Assembly: GCA_910588895.1 (NCBI GenBank)
Contig: CAJUSS010000186.1
Span: 1-5,714, forward strand
Origin: an uncultured Lachnospiraceae bacterium
GTDB lineage: Bacteria > Bacillota > Clostridia > Lachnospirales > Lachnospiraceae
Length of the DNA: 5,714 nucleotides
Direction: 5' to 3'
The notes beneath the pieces are model-generated. The model was not told where the DNA came from. It saw nothing but the letters and a program-made list of their open reading frames with translations, and did no database searches. How positions within the stretch are numbered: the first letter of the stretch is position 1; each line of letters begins with the position of its first letter. Below are positions 5,203-5,714 of the stretch, one piece after another. Both the position numbers and the translations under genes were made by a program.

Positions 5203-5712
5203 TCAGACACCCCTGCGCCGGGCCTTGGGCAGCATTTCCCGCACCAGCTGGCGGAAGGCCTCCTCATCGCTCCCCATGACCCCACGGGGGATCAAGGATG
5301 CATGGGTCCGGTCGCCGTAGACGATCACCATGCCGCCTACGATCTCGATCTTGCTGATATCCTCCCACCGGACATGGCCGCCTTCTCCGCCCTGATCCAC
5401 CGTCACCCCGTCCTTTGCAAACTCCAGGATGAGGGGCGGCTGTTTTTCCAGCTCCTTTGCCTGGCGCAGTGCCTTTGGGTACAATATGGCCGGCTGCCAG
5501 ATCACGAACAAGAATATGACCGCGAACAGCAGCAGCCGCTGGACAGCCTCCAATATATCCCATCTGGTCAGCAAAAGGAACACCGAACCGCCCACTAAGA
5601 TCAGGTTCACGCTGCCGCGCAGGCCTTTGTTGGCATAGATCATCGAAAATTTCCAGAGCTCCTTGGCGGTAGGTCTGGTGGTGAACGTAAGCTTTTTTTC
5701 TGTATCTTCCAT
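5203..5712 (-). CDS. YcxB-like membrane protein of unknown function
   Basis: The 169-residue protein has the YcxB-family layout. A short N-terminal segment with TAKELWKFSM (15-24) is followed by two hydrophobic stretches (about 34-49 and 58-78) likely to span the membrane. After a charged linker comes a C-terminal soluble domain with LEFAKDGVTV (96-105), HVRWEDISKIE (113-123) and SLIPRGVM (139-146). Family members are small membrane proteins with no assigned reaction. The ATG at 5712 is two bases from the window end, so its ribosome site cannot be seen. The start is supported by similarity to the usual beginning of the family but could lie further upstream. It is probably the first visible gene of the transcript; a functional tie to tsaE is not implied. 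Confidence 0.82.
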   Translation of the reverse strand: MEDTEKKLTFTTRPTAKELWKFSMIYANKGLRGSVNLILVGGSVFLLLTRWDILEAVQRLLLFAVIFLFVIWQPAILYPKALRQAKELEKQPPLILEFAKDGVTVDQGGEGGHVRWEDISKIEIVGGMVIVYGDRTHASLIPRGVMGSDEEAFRQLVREMLPKARRRGV

Positions 5713-5714
5713 GC

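Noticed and set aside
1..5714. CRISPR array, insertion sequence, prophage or toxin-antitoxin system
   Set aside because: No spaced direct repeats, transposase, integrase or toxin-like gene could be seen. Gene order and composition look like a stable core-genome cluster.

Overview
The window is a compact run of eight protein genes, all on the minus strand, so the biological order runs from the right end to the left. The left edge carries the promoters and first 28 bases of a tRNA gene, also on the minus strand. The DNA is GC-rich inside genes and markedly A/T-rich only at the stable-RNA promoters. Gene content (tsaE, tsaB, rimI, rnz, tsaD, ispD, a YcxB-like protein), strong GGAGG-type ribosome sites and the tRNA sequence fit a Gram-positive anaerobe of the Clostridia, most likely Lachnospiraceae. 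That assignment is inference from protein and tRNA similarity as I remember it, not from a search.

Layout in transcription order: a YcxB-like membrane protein (5712-5203); tsaE (5157-4684); tsaB (4676-3978); rimI (3981-3544, overlapping tsaB by 4 bases); a 134-base gap with a weak internal promoter candidate; an 80-residue four-cysteine protein (3409-3167) of unknown function; rnz (3106-2195); tsaD (about 2134-1106); ispD (1029-325). The region 324-29 holds no gene. It contains a hairpin, then two tandem, near-perfect housekeeping promoters with A-tracts, which drive a tRNA-Ser that runs off the left edge.

Function: TsaB, TsaD and TsaE are the bacterial partners that finish t6A37 on tRNAs reading ANN codons. 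RimI acetylates ribosomal protein S18 and is a usual genomic partner of tsaB/tsaD. RNase Z matures tRNA 3' ends. IspD belongs to the MEP isoprenoid pathway and is probably a housekeeping passenger. Most of the window is therefore an ordinary translation-maintenance cluster.

The parts that deserve a second look are the small four-cysteine protein, the unusual arm of RNase Z, possible RNA structures between genes (one able to cover the rnz ribosome site), and the tRNA promoters placed after ispD with no obvious intrinsic terminator between. I did not find a CRISPR array, a mobile element, or a convincing new defence or signalling system.
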